A stretch of 36,330 nucleotides of DNA from an uncultured Pseudomonadota bacterium (GTDB lineage Bacteria; Pseudomonadota; Gammaproteobacteria; Methylococcales; Methylomonadaceae): the NCBI GenBank assembly GCA_903848905.1, contig CAINHP010000108.1, forward strand, positions 1 to 36,330, given 5' to 3'. The notes beneath the pieces were generated by a model. The model was not told where the DNA came from, ran no database searches, and saw only the letters and a list, made by a program, of their open reading frames with translations. Positions within the stretch are counted from its first letter, which is position 1. The number at the start of each line of letters is the position of its first letter. Below are positions 1 through 7,419 of the stretch, piece by piece. Made by a program: the position numbers and the translations under genes.

Positions 1-90
1 ACTGGCACACTGATAATCGTGGCCAAAATGGCAATAAAATGGGCTGAAATTAACTTTTTTTTATGCTGTTTTACAACAGAAAGAATATAG
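1..90 (+). CDS. Possible 3' end of an unidentified gene (partial)
   Basis: Frame 1 on the plus strand is open from the window edge to a TAG at 88-90. It encodes about 29 residues that begin with a hydrophobic stretch (TGTLIIVAKMAIKWAEI). The hairpin at 89-120 starts exactly at this stop, as expected for a gene end converging on nqrM. The segment is too short to identify or to tell from chance, so this is only a candidate. Confidence 0.25.
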   Translation, partial: TGTLIIVAKMAIKWAEINFFLCCFTTERI

Positions 91-120
91 CGCCAAGTGT
101 ATATTTGCGAATTTGGCGCT
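89..120. terminator. Hairpin between convergent gene ends
   Basis: AGCGCCAA (89-96) pairs perfectly with TTGGCGCT (113-120) around a 16-nt loop. It lies 4 bp beyond the nqrM stop and begins at the stop of the possible plus-strand ORF. Neither side has a long U-tract (TTTCATT on plus, ATATTCTTTC on minus). It is therefore either a weak bidirectional terminator or an mRNA 3'-end stabilising stem. Confidence 0.5.
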
Positions 121-124
121 TTCA

Positions 125-325
125 TTAGGATTGATTGCTTAACCCTTCTACCGCTTGCTGCGCATCGAGTTTTTTGCGTTTATCACATTTTTCAATACAA
201 ACACAAGCAGCTTTGTCCATGCCACCGCCACAAGAACCTTTAATTGCCCGGCGTCCAAAAATAACACCTACCGCCATAATGGCAATGACAACAAGCATGA
301 TGACAAAAGTCATTAAAAACATCAT
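125..325 (-). CDS. nqrM: NqrM, Na+-NQR maturation factor (DUF539)
   Basis: This 66-residue protein has one N-terminal membrane helix (residues about 2-23, ending VGVIFGRRAIKGSC) and a short cytoplasmic Cys-rich tail with Cys32, Cys41, Cys43 and Cys47. This pattern is typical of NqrM/DUF539. In Vibrio, NqrM is needed to assemble the Na+-translocating NADH:quinone oxidoreductase, probably by supplying iron for its cysteine-ligated site in the membrane. GGAG stands 8 nt before the ATG. It is the last gene of the rlpA-dacA-dat-ybeD run, 36 bp after ybeD. No nqrA-F or apbE is visible, so its target complex must be encoded elsewhere. The family call is firm from the cysteine pattern and length; the presence of Na+-NQR is inferred. 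Confidence 0.85.
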   Translation of the reverse strand: MMFLMTFVIMLVVIAIMAVGVIFGRRAIKGSCGGGMDKAACVCIEKCDKRKKLDAQQAVEGLSNQS

Positions 326-361
326 CTCTTTTTCTCCAAATTCAACGTTAATATATAGGTT

Positions 362-637
362 TTATAGTGCCATTAAAACGTGCGGATGATCCACTAAATC
401 TTGATATATGGCATCAAGTTGCTTCTTACTTGAGGCCTCAATGGTCACTGTCACGGACAGATAATTTCCATCTTTACTAGTTTTTGCATTCACTTCATGA
501 TTCTGCGTATCGGGGGCATGACGATTCACAATGTCAACAACAACCAACTCCAAATCACCGCTATTTTTTCCCATTGCTTTGATAGGGAATCGACAAGGGA
601 ATTCAAATAAGGTTTCTTCCGTTATCTGCTCGCTCAT
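362..637 (-). CDS. ybeD: YbeD/DUF493 family protein
   Basis: The 91-residue sequence has the YbeD/DUF493 layout: a start like LFEFPCRFPIKAMG, a central VDIVNRHAPD segment and an end like YQDLVDHPHVLMAL. The fold is a small ferredoxin-like (ACT-like) domain. In E. coli and Pseudomonas the gene sits between dacA and lipB-lipA and has been proposed to affect lipoate metabolism, but its biochemical role is not settled. Here it overlaps the end of dat by 4 bp (ATGA), which implies translational coupling. The expected lipB-lipA genes are not next to it; nqrM takes that place. Family assignment is strong and function is weakly known. Confidence 0.85.
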   Translation of the reverse strand: MSEQITEETLFEFPCRFPIKAMGKNSGDLELVVVDIVNRHAPDTQNHEVNAKTSKDGNYLSVTVTIEASSKKQLDAIYQDLVDHPHVLMAL

Positions 638-1497
638 GAGTTTTTATGTTCCTCTGCATAAGCAATTTTGTAATTTTGAAACAAACCATTCATCGCCTGC
701 CAAAGCCTCCCAACTCTACCACCGGCTACGAGATCACCATCAAGCTCAATGACTGGCAGAATTTCACGCGTTGAACTCGCCAACCATATTTCACTGGCCG
801 TTTTAAGCGCATCGAGTGAAAGAATGTCTTCTGCATAAGGAATGCGATTCGCTTTTGCAAGTTCTAAAATAACGTCACGCGTAATTCCACCTAGAATGGC
901 ATTATTTTTAGGTGGCGTGATTAAAATCCCATCAACAACAGCGAATACGTTACTTGCTGCTCCCTCAGTAACATATCCTTCACGCACTAAGATAGCTTCC
1001 GCGCAATTATTCTCGACAGCTTGTTGGCGCAATAGAATATTACCTAATAATGCGATCGCTTTTATATTACATAAACTCCATCGATTATCCTCAACACTCA
1101 CCGCTTTAACACCGACATTTTTCGCTTCAAATGGCAGGATATCATTACACATCATAAAAACACTTGGCTTAACGCCAATAGGAAACGCATGATCACGTTT
1201 CTCAGCAGCGCCACGTGTAATTTGCATATAGATATATTGATCTTTTGTATTATCAATCAGTGGCATAATTAACTCACGCCACTGCTCGCGAGAATATGGA
1301 TTTCCAATCTGCGTTAACGCTAAACTATTTTCTAACCTTTCAAAATGTCCATCAAGGCGAAATAGACTGCCGGTATAAACAGGGATCACTTCATAAACAC
1401 CATCACCAAATAAAAAACCGCGATCCATAACTGAAATCGTTGCTTGTTCAATCGGCAAATATACGCCGTTTAAGAATACCGTTTTACTTTTTGTCAC
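634..1497 (-). CDS. dat: D-amino-acid transaminase (class IV PLP aminotransferase)
   Basis: This 287-residue protein matches D-alanine aminotransferases, which interconvert D-alanine and D-glutamate with 2-oxo acids in the cytoplasm. The N-terminal MDRGFLFGDGVYEV motif is characteristic. Lys146 in CNIKAIALLGN is the expected PLP Schiff-base lysine, and EGYVTEGAASNVF supplies the conserved Glu and phosphate-contacting residues. Length is normal for the family. It overlaps dacA by 14 bp upstream and ybeD by 4 bp downstream, so it is embedded in a cell-wall operon, which suits D-amino acid supply for peptidoglycan. The branched-chain aminotransferase IlvE and aminodeoxychorismate lyase PabC are related alternatives, but the motifs and the neighbourhood favour Dat. 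Confidence 0.85.
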   Translation of the reverse strand: MTKSKTVFLNGVYLPIEQATISVMDRGFLFGDGVYEVIPVYTGSLFRLDGHFERLENSLALTQIGNPYSREQWRELIMPLIDNTKDQYIYMQITRGAAEKRDHAFPIGVKPSVFMMCNDILPFEAKNVGVKAVSVEDNRWSLCNIKAIALLGNILLRQQAVENNCAEAILVREGYVTEGAASNVFAVVDGILITPPKNNAILGGITRDVILELAKANRIPYAEDILSLDALKTASEIWLASSTREILPVIELDGDLVAGGRVGRLWQAMNGLFQNYKIAYAEEHKNS

Positions 1498-2659
1498 TTG
1501 ATTTCTCCCTCATCATCATAATGCTATCGTAGAGGCGCTGAAAAATATTACCTTGTTCAACAGATTGCAAAGCGACTAAATCAGCAGTGATTATTGCCTC
1601 ATTTTTCAACGTTACTTTTACAATACCGAGCTTTTGCCCTTCCGCAATGGGAGCACTAATCTTTTTATCAACGACAATTTCTGCTTTTAAATCAGCGTAA
1701 TGGCGACGTGGAATTGTCAAATTTAAATCATTAGCCAACCCAATTGACACATTTTTACTTGCCCCTTTCCAAACACGCACTTCACTTAAGGCTTTTTTAG
1801 CTTCATAGAGTTTATGGCCTTCATAAAAACGGAAGCCATAATTTAGCAGGTTTTGATTTTCATTAGCACGGGCATTTGCGCTACTCGTCCCCATAACCAC
1901 AGAAATAAGGCGCATATTTTCTCGCAATGCTGAGGCAACCAGGCAATAGCCGGCATCATCTGTGAAACCCGTTTTTACGCCATCAACTGTTTCATCTCGG
2001 GATAAAAGTTGATTGCGATTATGTTGGGTGATTTTATTATAGGTAAATTCTTTTTGAGAAAACCAAGGATAATATTGAGGAAACTCATCAATTAACGCTT
2101 TGGTTAAGATAGCTAGATCACGCGCGGTGGTATAATGATTTTCAATTGGCAATCCGTTACTGTCTTCAAAATGGCTATTAAGCATGCCTAAACGTGCAGC
2201 ATGTTGATTCATTATTTCAGCAAACGTGGATTCACTGCCTGCAACGTGCTCAGCCAATGTGACACTCGCATCGTTTCCTGATTGAATAATAACGCCTTTT
2301 AATAAATCTTCAATGCGAACTTTATCACCCACTTCAACAAACATCCGTGACCCTGCTGTTTGCCATGCATTCTGGCTAACATTAGCAACATCATTAAGAT
2401 GTAAATGCCCTCCACTCACCTCACGCAACACGACATAAACTGTCATTATTTTGGTTAAACTGGCTGGAGCGAGTTTAATATCTGCATTATTTTCAGCCAG
2501 CACTTTTCCCGTAGAATAATCCATTAGGATATAACTACTCGCTGCAATTTTGGGCGCGGCAGGTGTTAGAATTTCCATTTCTTGCGCATTTACGTGCAAT
2601 GCGTTGAGAAATAGAGTACAAAAAAAGATAAATCGAAAAATTGAATTAAAGACGTTCAT
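1484..2659 (-). CDS. dacA: D-alanyl-D-alanine carboxypeptidase (PBP5/6 type)
   Basis: This low-molecular-mass penicillin-binding protein removes the terminal D-Ala from peptidoglycan pentapeptides in the periplasm. From the ATG at 2659 it has 391 residues: a signal peptide ending near HVNA, the catalytic SLTK motif (Ser67, Lys70), SGN at 127-129 and KTG at 229-231. A PBP5-type C-terminal beta domain follows, then an amphipathic tail (NIFQRLYDSIMMMREKSSDKK) expected to anchor it to the inner membrane. The ORF track begins 18 codons earlier at a TTG, which would put a non-signal stretch before the signal peptide, so I prefer the ATG. No strong Shine-Dalgarno is visible. It lies 63 bp after rlpA, an arrangement shared with Pseudomonas. 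Confidence 0.92.
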   Translation of the reverse strand: MNVFNSIFRFIFFCTLFLNALHVNAQEMEILTPAAPKIAASSYILMDYSTGKVLAENNADIKLAPASLTKIMTVYVVLREVSGGHLHLNDVANVSQNAWQTAGSRMFVEVGDKVRIEDLLKGVIIQSGNDASVTLAEHVAGSESTFAEIMNQHAARLGMLNSHFEDSNGLPIENHYTTARDLAILTKALIDEFPQYYPWFSQKEFTYNKITQHNRNQLLSRDETVDGVKTGFTDDAGYCLVASALRENMRLISVVMGTSSANARANENQNLLNYGFRFYEGHKLYEAKKALSEVRVWKGASKNVSIGLANDLNLTIPRRHYADLKAEIVVDKKISAPIAEGQKLGIVKVTLKNEAIITADLVALQSVEQGNIFQRLYDSIMMMREKSSDKK

Positions 2660-2722
2660 AGGCTCAGTGAATAAAAAAACACAATAAAACTGAGCGCTAT
2701 TATACCATGACAATTGCTTTAT

Positions 2723-3496
2723 TTAATTGGTTTCTGTCACAAATTGTGTTTCAGTTATCCCTAATTTAGCTAATTTATGACTGAGTTCATATACGTTATG
2801 TGAAGCATCAATGGGAAGCTGAACTTTGTATAAAGTTGCGCCTTTATGACTTGATGAAGCAATTTTTGCATCAGGCAATTGATGTTTGCTAATATTTTGC
2901 TGTAGAGCTTGGGCAAGTTTTCTATTATTAAAACTGCCTACCTGCAAATAAACAGGTTGATTTTGCTTTTGCAATTGTATGAGTGCTTGCTCAGGTTCAA
3001 TTGTTTGAATCGCAACTTCACTAGTGCCCGATACATCCATACCTAATTGCTTAGCTGCAGAATACGATAAATCTAAAATACGGTGATCATAGAAAGGCCC
3101 TCGATCATTTACGCGAACAATAACCGTGCGATGATTGGACACATTCGTAATTTGTGCATAAGAGGGAATGGGCAAACTATTGTGAGCGGCTGTCATACCG
3201 TACATATCAAATAATTCACCTGTGGCGGTTTTTTTGCCGTGAAATCCTTCTCCATACCAAGATGCAACACCATGCCTTCCGTGTATTTTAGTTGAAATGG
3301 AATGCGATACTTTTTTTATAGCATTAATTTCGTTTGTTTTTTTAGCGACTTCTTTTGCAGTCTCTGAAGGTTTTTCACTCGACTGTTGCGTTGCGACAAT
3401 ATTATTTTCAGTCAGTGCAACAGGGGTATTCACAGTTGTTGTATTAGCACAACTACCAAATGCCAAAAGCGATAAAACAGGAATCAATTTTTTCAT
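2723..3496 (-). CDS. rlpA: RlpA septal-ring lipoprotein, putative lytic transglycosylase
   Basis: This 257-residue protein has a lipoprotein signal peptide. Cys16 in LAFGSC is the likely lipidation site, although Phe at -3 is less usual. A double-psi beta-barrel (residues about 75-165, GVASWYGEGFHGKKTATGE to VNDRGPF) and a C-terminal SPOR domain (about 183-257, starting VYLQVGSF) follow. In Pseudomonas, RlpA cleaves naked glycan at the septum, and SPOR domains bind denuded peptidoglycan there. The family's Glu (TATGE), His (TAAH) and Asp (NDRGPF) positions are all kept, so activity is plausible. It is the first gene of the rlpA-dacA-dat-ybeD-nqrM run and is divergent from the globin gene. Confidence 0.9.
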   Translation of the reverse strand: MKKLIPVLSLLAFGSCANTTTVNTPVALTENNIVATQQSSEKPSETAKEVAKKTNEINAIKKVSHSISTKIHGRHGVASWYGEGFHGKKTATGELFDMYGMTAAHNSLPIPSYAQITNVSNHRTVIVRVNDRGPFYDHRILDLSYSAAKQLGMDVSGTSEVAIQTIEPEQALIQLQKQNQPVYLQVGSFNNRKLAQALQQNISKHQLPDAKIASSSHKGATLYKVQLPIDASHNVYELSHKLAKLGITETQFVTETN

Positions 3497-3667
3497 AAAG
3501 TGGTCTATTCGTTGGTTTCAATAAGCCAAACCCAAAATAGCGGGGCTTAACGTTATGAAGTGCCTTTGAATTTTTTCATTTAAGATCAAAGAACTTCACC
3601 ACCTTCTCATATATATGGCATTAGAATAAGAAGATTTTTAACTTTAATGGTAAAAATGTAGCATTTG

Positions 3668-3698
3668 TTGTTAAGTTGTCGTAATTTTAACTTAACAA
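3668..3698. repeat. Perfect 10-bp inverted repeat with an 11-nt centre
   Basis: TTGTTAAGTT (3668-3677) and AACTTAACAA (3689-3698) are exact reverse complements around gtcgtaatttt. No U-tract follows on either strand, so it does not look like an intrinsic terminator. In a divergent spacer, 172 bp from rlpA and 197 bp from the globin gene, a protein-binding operator is the simplest reading. No known regulator consensus was recognised with confidence. Confidence 0.6.
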
Positions 3699-3806
3699 GT
3701 ATTAAATCCACCTTAAGCGCAACTTTTTATTTATGTTTTACATCATCAAAGAATATTATCTATTGTTTTTTGCCATTTTCCGATAAAATAAGTAGGAAAT
3801 TATTGA

Positions 3807-3834
3807 TTGAAAAATGGCTTATATTGACGATAAT
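3807..3834 (+). promoter_or_regulatory. Candidate sigma70 promoter for the globin gene
   Basis: TTGAAA (3807-3812), a 16-bp spacer and GATAAT (3829-3834) resemble a -35/-10 pair. They would start transcription near 3841, about 54 bp before the globin ATG. The region is AT-rich, so chance matches are likely. Confidence 0.35.
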
Positions 3835-3894
3835 TTTCAGTACAAAAACAGCATTATTAACTTAGAATAAAAACAATAATTAGGAACCGACAAA

Positions 3895-4392
3895 ATGAGT
3901 AACTCAAATTTATATACCCGCTTAGGCGGCGAAGAATCTATTAGTAAAATAGTTGACAGCTTCTATGAAAAGATGACGGATGACTACCGTGTTAGCCGTT
4001 TTTTTAACGACGATGATAAAAAAACGCAACGCAGCAGCTTAAAAGCATTGGTTAACGCCATTTTAAATAATCACAACACCCACTCCCCAGAATTCAAAAA
4101 TTTATTGACGAAATTCTTTATGTCTGCCTTTGCGCGATTCAAAGATAAAGAAAGACTTCCTGAAACGGGTTTTGCTTATTTAGGATATATCATTGGACAA
4201 AATCATCTTAGTTCAAAATATCTATGCGATAGTCACAGTCATTTGTTAAAATTCATGCCTGAAGATTTACATTACGATATAGTGATTGCTCATTTAAAAG
4301 AAACTTTGCAATCATTAAATGTTGACCATGCGCTTCTATCTGAAGTAATTACACTTGCTGAAAGAGGGCGCAACGGCCTATTGGGTAAATAA
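3895..4392 (+). CDS. Divergent truncated-haemoglobin (TrHb1-like) protein
   Basis: The start of this 165-residue protein (LYTRLGGEESISKIVDSFYEKM) is the N-terminal signature of group 1 truncated globins. Tyr24 of FYEKM is at the B10 ligand-contact position and Phe36-Phe37 are near CD1. The end, SHSHLLKFMPEDLHYDIVIAHL, resembles the proximal-histidine helix and following HFD motif, with His116 (or His114) as the likely haem ligand. The middle is unusual: about 50 residues, including FMSAFARFKDKERLPETGFAYLGYIIGQ, stand where TrHb1 proteins have roughly 20. Such globins bind O2 or NO; this one may be a sensor rather than a carrier. A degenerate GGDEF gene follows 34 bp later. Globin family membership is likely but haem binding is unproven. 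Confidence 0.7.
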   Translation: MSNSNLYTRLGGEESISKIVDSFYEKMTDDYRVSRFFNDDDKKTQRSSLKALVNAILNNHNTHSPEFKNLLTKFFMSAFARFKDKERLPETGFAYLGYIIGQNHLSSKYLCDSHSHLLKFMPEDLHYDIVIAHLKETLQSLNVDHALLSEVITLAERGRNGLLGK

Positions 4393-4426
4393 CTACTCTA
4401 GTAGTTTGACTAGGAATGGATTTAGC

Positions 4427-4888
4427 ATGACTGAAGAAAAAGACCTGTTTTCAACTGATGACGTTTCAATTTCCATTGACTCAAATCACGCACACTTGCA
4501 ACGTCGATTTAATTTAGAGCGCCGAGAAAATACGAAAAAAGCAGCTATATTAGAGTTAGACTTGGATTTGGATGATTTCAATGCGATGAATACCAATTCA
4601 TTTAGTGACAGCGAGGAATTATTGCGACAAATTGGGGAGAGATTAAGACTTCGATTGCGTGATAACGATGTGGTTTTACCTGTCACCAACAATAAGTTCA
4701 TGGTGCTTTTAGAAGATATTCAGTCACCAGATAATGCGGATAATGTTGCTAACGAACTGTTAAATCTCCTAACTCGCCCTTATGAATTAACACAAAATAA
4801 CGATGTTAAAATTGGAACAAAGATTGGAATTAGTTTCTTCTCTAACCCAGATGAACAAGAAGAAGAAACTAATACTCCCCACAATTGA
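4427..4888 (+). CDS. Small degenerate GGDEF-domain protein
   Basis: The ORF track starts at 4355 inside the globin gene. ATG 4427 is preferred because AGGAATGG lies just upstream and the alternative N-terminus is a shadow of the globin. The 153-residue product follows the diguanylate cyclase fold: an LELDLDLDDFNAMN strand like LDLDxFKxIN, LLRQIGERLRLRLRDNDVV, then VTNNKFMVLLEDI where active enzymes have GGDEF, and a final KIGISFFSNPDEQ. The signature reads TNNKF (residues 87-91), so c-di-GMP synthesis is not expected. No sensory or membrane domain is fused. A role as a non-catalytic partner or effector, perhaps of the adjacent globin, is inference. Its stop directly abuts the convergent bioB stop. 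Confidence 0.75.
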   Translation: MTEEKDLFSTDDVSISIDSNHAHLQRRFNLERRENTKKAAILELDLDLDDFNAMNTNSFSDSEELLRQIGERLRLRLRDNDVVLPVTNNKFMVLLEDIQSPDNADNVANELLNLLTRPYELTQNNDVKIGTKIGISFFSNPDEQEEETNTPHN

Positions 4889-5875
4889 TTAATGTACTTC
4901 TATTTGATTGCTTGAGCCCGCTGACTTTAAGCCCAAGCGATCAAATAAAGCCAAGTCGTGATTTGTCATTGGATTATCGGTGGTAAGTAATTTATCACCA
5001 TAAAATATTGAATTAGCGCCGGCAAAGAAACACAATGCCTGCATTTCATCGCTCATCGTATTGCGACCTGCCGACAAACGAATGCGTGACCTAGGCATCA
5101 TGACTTTAGCTACTGCAATCGTGCGAATAAACATAAGTGGATCAAGTTGCTCTGTGCCCATAAGCGGTGTTCCTTCTACTTGAACGAGCATATTGACAGG
5201 CACACTCTCTGGATGTTTAGGCATATTGGCAAGCTGTATTAAGAGATTGGCGCGATCTAAATCACTTTCTCCCATACCCACAATTCCTCCACAACATACA
5301 TTAATTCCTGAATTACGGACGCGCTCAAGCGTATCTAAGCGATCTTGGTAGGTGCGAGTGGTAATCACTTCAGCGTAATATTCCTCTGACGTATCTAAAT
5401 TATGATTGTAATAATCAAGACCCCCTTCTTTTAATCGTGTCGTTTGAGTATCCGTTAACATTCCAAGTGTTACACAGGTCTCCATTCCAAGGGATTTAAC
5501 GCCCTGCACCATTTCAACGACACGTTCAATATCGCTATCTTTAGGCTTACGCCAAGCAGCGCCCATACAAAATCGAGTTGCGCCTTGAGATTGCGCAAGT
5601 TGCGCCGCCTTTAATACCTCATCAACGGGCATAAGTGCTTCAGATTTAACACCTGAATCATAACGTGCACTTTGTGGGCAATAGCCACAGTCTTCAGAAC
5701 ATGATCCTGTTTTAATACTAAGTAAACTGCTAATTTGCACTTCATTAGGATTAAAATTTGCGCGATGAATAGATTGTGCCTTAAATAACAAATCGTTAAA
5801 TGGCAGCGCATACAACGCTAAAACCTCATCAATTTGCCAATCGTGACGAATCTGAGTTGCGGTTGAATCTAACAT
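4889..5875 (-). CDS. bioB: Biotin synthase
   Basis: This 328-residue radical SAM enzyme inserts sulfur into dethiobiotin to make biotin in the cytoplasm. The CxxxCxxC cluster (Cys59, Cys63, Cys66 in [15 protein letters not shown]) binds the SAM [4Fe-4S] cluster. The conserved [17 protein letters not shown] and RLSAGRNTM segments are present. Length is normal for BioB. AGGAG lies about 11 nt before the ATG. It lies 35 bp after the Lcl-domain gene on the same strand and ends with no gap against the convergent GGDEF gene. Other bio genes are not in the window, although comF sits nearby on the other strand, as bio genes and comF-like genes do in several gammaproteobacteria. Confidence 0.96.
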   Translation of the reverse strand: MLDSTATQIRHDWQIDEVLALYALPFNDLLFKAQSIHRANFNPNEVQISSLLSIKTGSCSEDCGYCPQSARYDSGVKSEALMPVDEVLKAAQLAQSQGATRFCMGAAWRKPKDSDIERVVEMVQGVKSLGMETCVTLGMLTDTQTTRLKEGGLDYYNHNLDTSEEYYAEVITTRTYQDRLDTLERVRNSGINVCCGGIVGMGESDLDRANLLIQLANMPKHPESVPVNMLVQVEGTPLMGTEQLDPLMFIRTIAVAKVMMPRSRIRLSAGRNTMSDEMQALCFFAGANSIFYGDKLLTTDNPMTNHDLALFDRLGLKSAGSSNQIEVH

Positions 5876-5910
5876 TAAAATAAAACTCCTAAATAAAATC
5901 GATATTATTA

Positions 5911-6624
5911 TTATTCTTCGTTACGCACAAGTCGCACACTATTACTGCCATATTTTCCGTTTGTACCATACCCTTTTCCAACGCCTGTTGAAACATACCA
6001 CGCGTAACTATTGAAACCTTCACTTGGAGAGGATGTCCAAAACCAATTGGATACTGTATTTGGAAAATAGACTGTATTGATGGTGGGTTGTTTAACTTTA
6101 GTCTGACCCGCATTGCTAGGGCAAATAAAGCCTCCATCACCTGTATTTTGAATGGACTCATAGATATCATCTGAACAATAAATAAGGCTAGCCAATTCTT
6201 CTTTTGTTGGAAGTCGCCAATTAGAAGCACCACACATCGTTTTTTTATTCGTTAATTCAATGTAGGCATAAGTATCACATTCACTGCCAATACATTCACC
6301 ACCATTCTTTGAACCCGGATACCCAGAATTTTGACTCTTATCAGGTTCATACCACGTATAAGTCCAATCTTTATCGCGTAAACCTTTATAATCGTTTTTG
6401 ATTTCCCAAATCAATTTGGTTTTATTATCGCGTGTACAACCCCATTGATTTAAATTGGTCCCTAAAACTGGATCTGCTGCGCACGCACCTTTCCCAGCCA
6501 GTTGACCACTGTTACAGACTTTTGTGTATGTCTCATTAATTTGAACTGGCACCTCTTCAGACCATGCATTTGCCGAGCCCAGTAAAAATAAAACGGAAAA
6601 AGAAATAACTGCTTTATGTTTCAT
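5911..6624 (-). CDS. Secreted Lcl/DUF1566-domain protein
   Basis: The 237-residue product has a clear signal peptide ([20 protein letters not shown]) and should be exported. The rest matches the Lcl C-terminal (DUF1566) family: an early [23 protein letters not shown] block, the diagnostic [10 protein letters not shown] segment, a [10 protein letters not shown] block, and a closing VRLVRNEE. The family takes its name from the Legionella collagen-like protein and occurs in many copies in some filamentous gammaproteobacteria. Its general role is unclear, with suggested links to surface binding. Several cysteines ([20 protein letters not shown]) suggest disulfides. No collagen repeats or other domains are fused here. 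Substrate and function are unknown. Confidence 0.75.
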   Translation of the reverse strand: MKHKAVISFSVLFLLGSANAWSEEVPVQINETYTKVCNSGQLAGKGACAADPVLGTNLNQWGCTRDNKTKLIWEIKNDYKGLRDKDWTYTWYEPDKSQNSGYPGSKNGGECIGSECDTYAYIELTNKKTMCGASNWRLPTKEELASLIYCSDDIYESIQNTGDGGFICPSNAGQTKVKQPTINTVYFPNTVSNWFWTSSPSEGFNSYAWYVSTGVGKGYGTNGKYGSNSVRLVRNEE

Positions 6625-6720
6625 GCTAAATACTCACGAGTTAACGTATACTTTTAGGAATGCTATTTTAAAATTCCATTAATCAAAAATAGCTCAATTT
6701 TCTATTTTTTAACATTATTT

Positions 6721-7419
6721 ATGAAAATAAACCAAAATTATTTTAATTATCTACTTCCACCCACCTGTATTTTATGTGGTGATAAAGGCGAAAAAAATAA
6801 CGATTTATGCGCTGCATGCTATGGCGATTTAATACCTAATTCTCCAAGATGCTATCGCTGTGCCAGTGATTTTGAAGCGCCTGGTTTAGCTACAGGACTT
6901 TGCCCTGTGTGTACACTCAATCCACCTGCATTTGATGAAACATTTGCTCCCTTTGCGCATTCACAAGCTATTCGACACTTAATTCTGAATCTTAAATTCC
7001 GTCATCACTCTCCTAGTGCGCGTTTACTAGGATCGCTTCTCGCAAATTACGTCAAAAAGGCAGCGGAACTCCCAGATTGCATTATTCCCATCCCACTTCA
7101 TAAAAATCGCTATCGAGAACGTGGGTTTAACCAATCCATTGAAATTGCAAAAATAGTATCTAAATTACTTAATATTCCTCTTGATACAACAAGTTGCGTT
7201 CGCGAACGTGACACAGAACATCAAGTTGGATTAAGTGGGTATGCACGATCTGAAAATATAAAAAATGCGTTTTCAGTTCGCGCCACACTTCAAGCAAAAC
7301 ATATTGCTATCATTGATGATGTGATGACTACGGGCTCAACGGTTCAAGAGTTATCGATGGCTCTGAAAAAAGCTGGCTGTCATCGGGTTCAAGTATGGGT
7401 GTGCTCAAAGGCTCATTAA
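6721..7419 (+). CDS. comF: ComF/GntX family phosphoribosyltransferase-like protein
   Basis: The 232-residue protein has an N-terminal zinc-ribbon-like set of cysteines (CILCGDKGEKNNDLCAAC, then CYRCA and CPVC) followed by a type I phosphoribosyltransferase domain. The PRPP loop reads IAIIDDVMTTGSTV, and RERGFNQSIEIAK is the family's substrate-side motif. ComF proteins support DNA uptake in naturally competent bacteria, and the E. coli relative GntX/YhgH is linked to use of DNA as a nutrient; the reaction is not established. No clear Shine-Dalgarno precedes the ATG. The last 92 bp overlap the convergent L,D-transpeptidase gene. It diverges from the Lcl gene. Confidence 0.85.
   Translation: MKINQNYFNYLLPPTCILCGDKGEKNNDLCAACYGDLIPNSPRCYRCASDFEAPGLATGLCPVCTLNPPAFDETFAPFAHSQAIRHLILNLKFRHHSPSARLLGSLLANYVKKAAELPDCIIPIPLHKNRYRERGFNQSIEIAKIVSKLLNIPLDTTSCVRERDTEHQVGLSGYARSENIKNAFSVRATLQAKHIAIIDDVMTTGSTVQELSMALKKAGCHRVQVWVCSKAH

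Larger units (their letters stand above)
3497..3894. other. 398-bp divergent intergenic region
   Basis: This AT-rich spacer separates rlpA (minus) from the globin gene (plus) and must hold both promoters. I see a perfect 10-bp inverted repeat at 3668-3698 and a sigma70-like promoter at 3807-3834. The listed 66-residue ORF at 3665-3865 has no plausible ribosome site and a composition typical of translated AT-rich spacer, so I do not call it a gene. Confidence 0.7.

Noticed and set aside
3665-3865. 66-residue plus-strand ORF in the rlpA/globin spacer
   Set aside because: No ribosome site, composition typical of translated AT-rich DNA, and it overlaps the inverted repeat and the promoter candidate.
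5889-6233. 114-residue minus-strand ORF beside bioB
   Set aside because: It is a frame-shifted shadow of the Lcl-domain gene, which has a signal peptide and family motifs.
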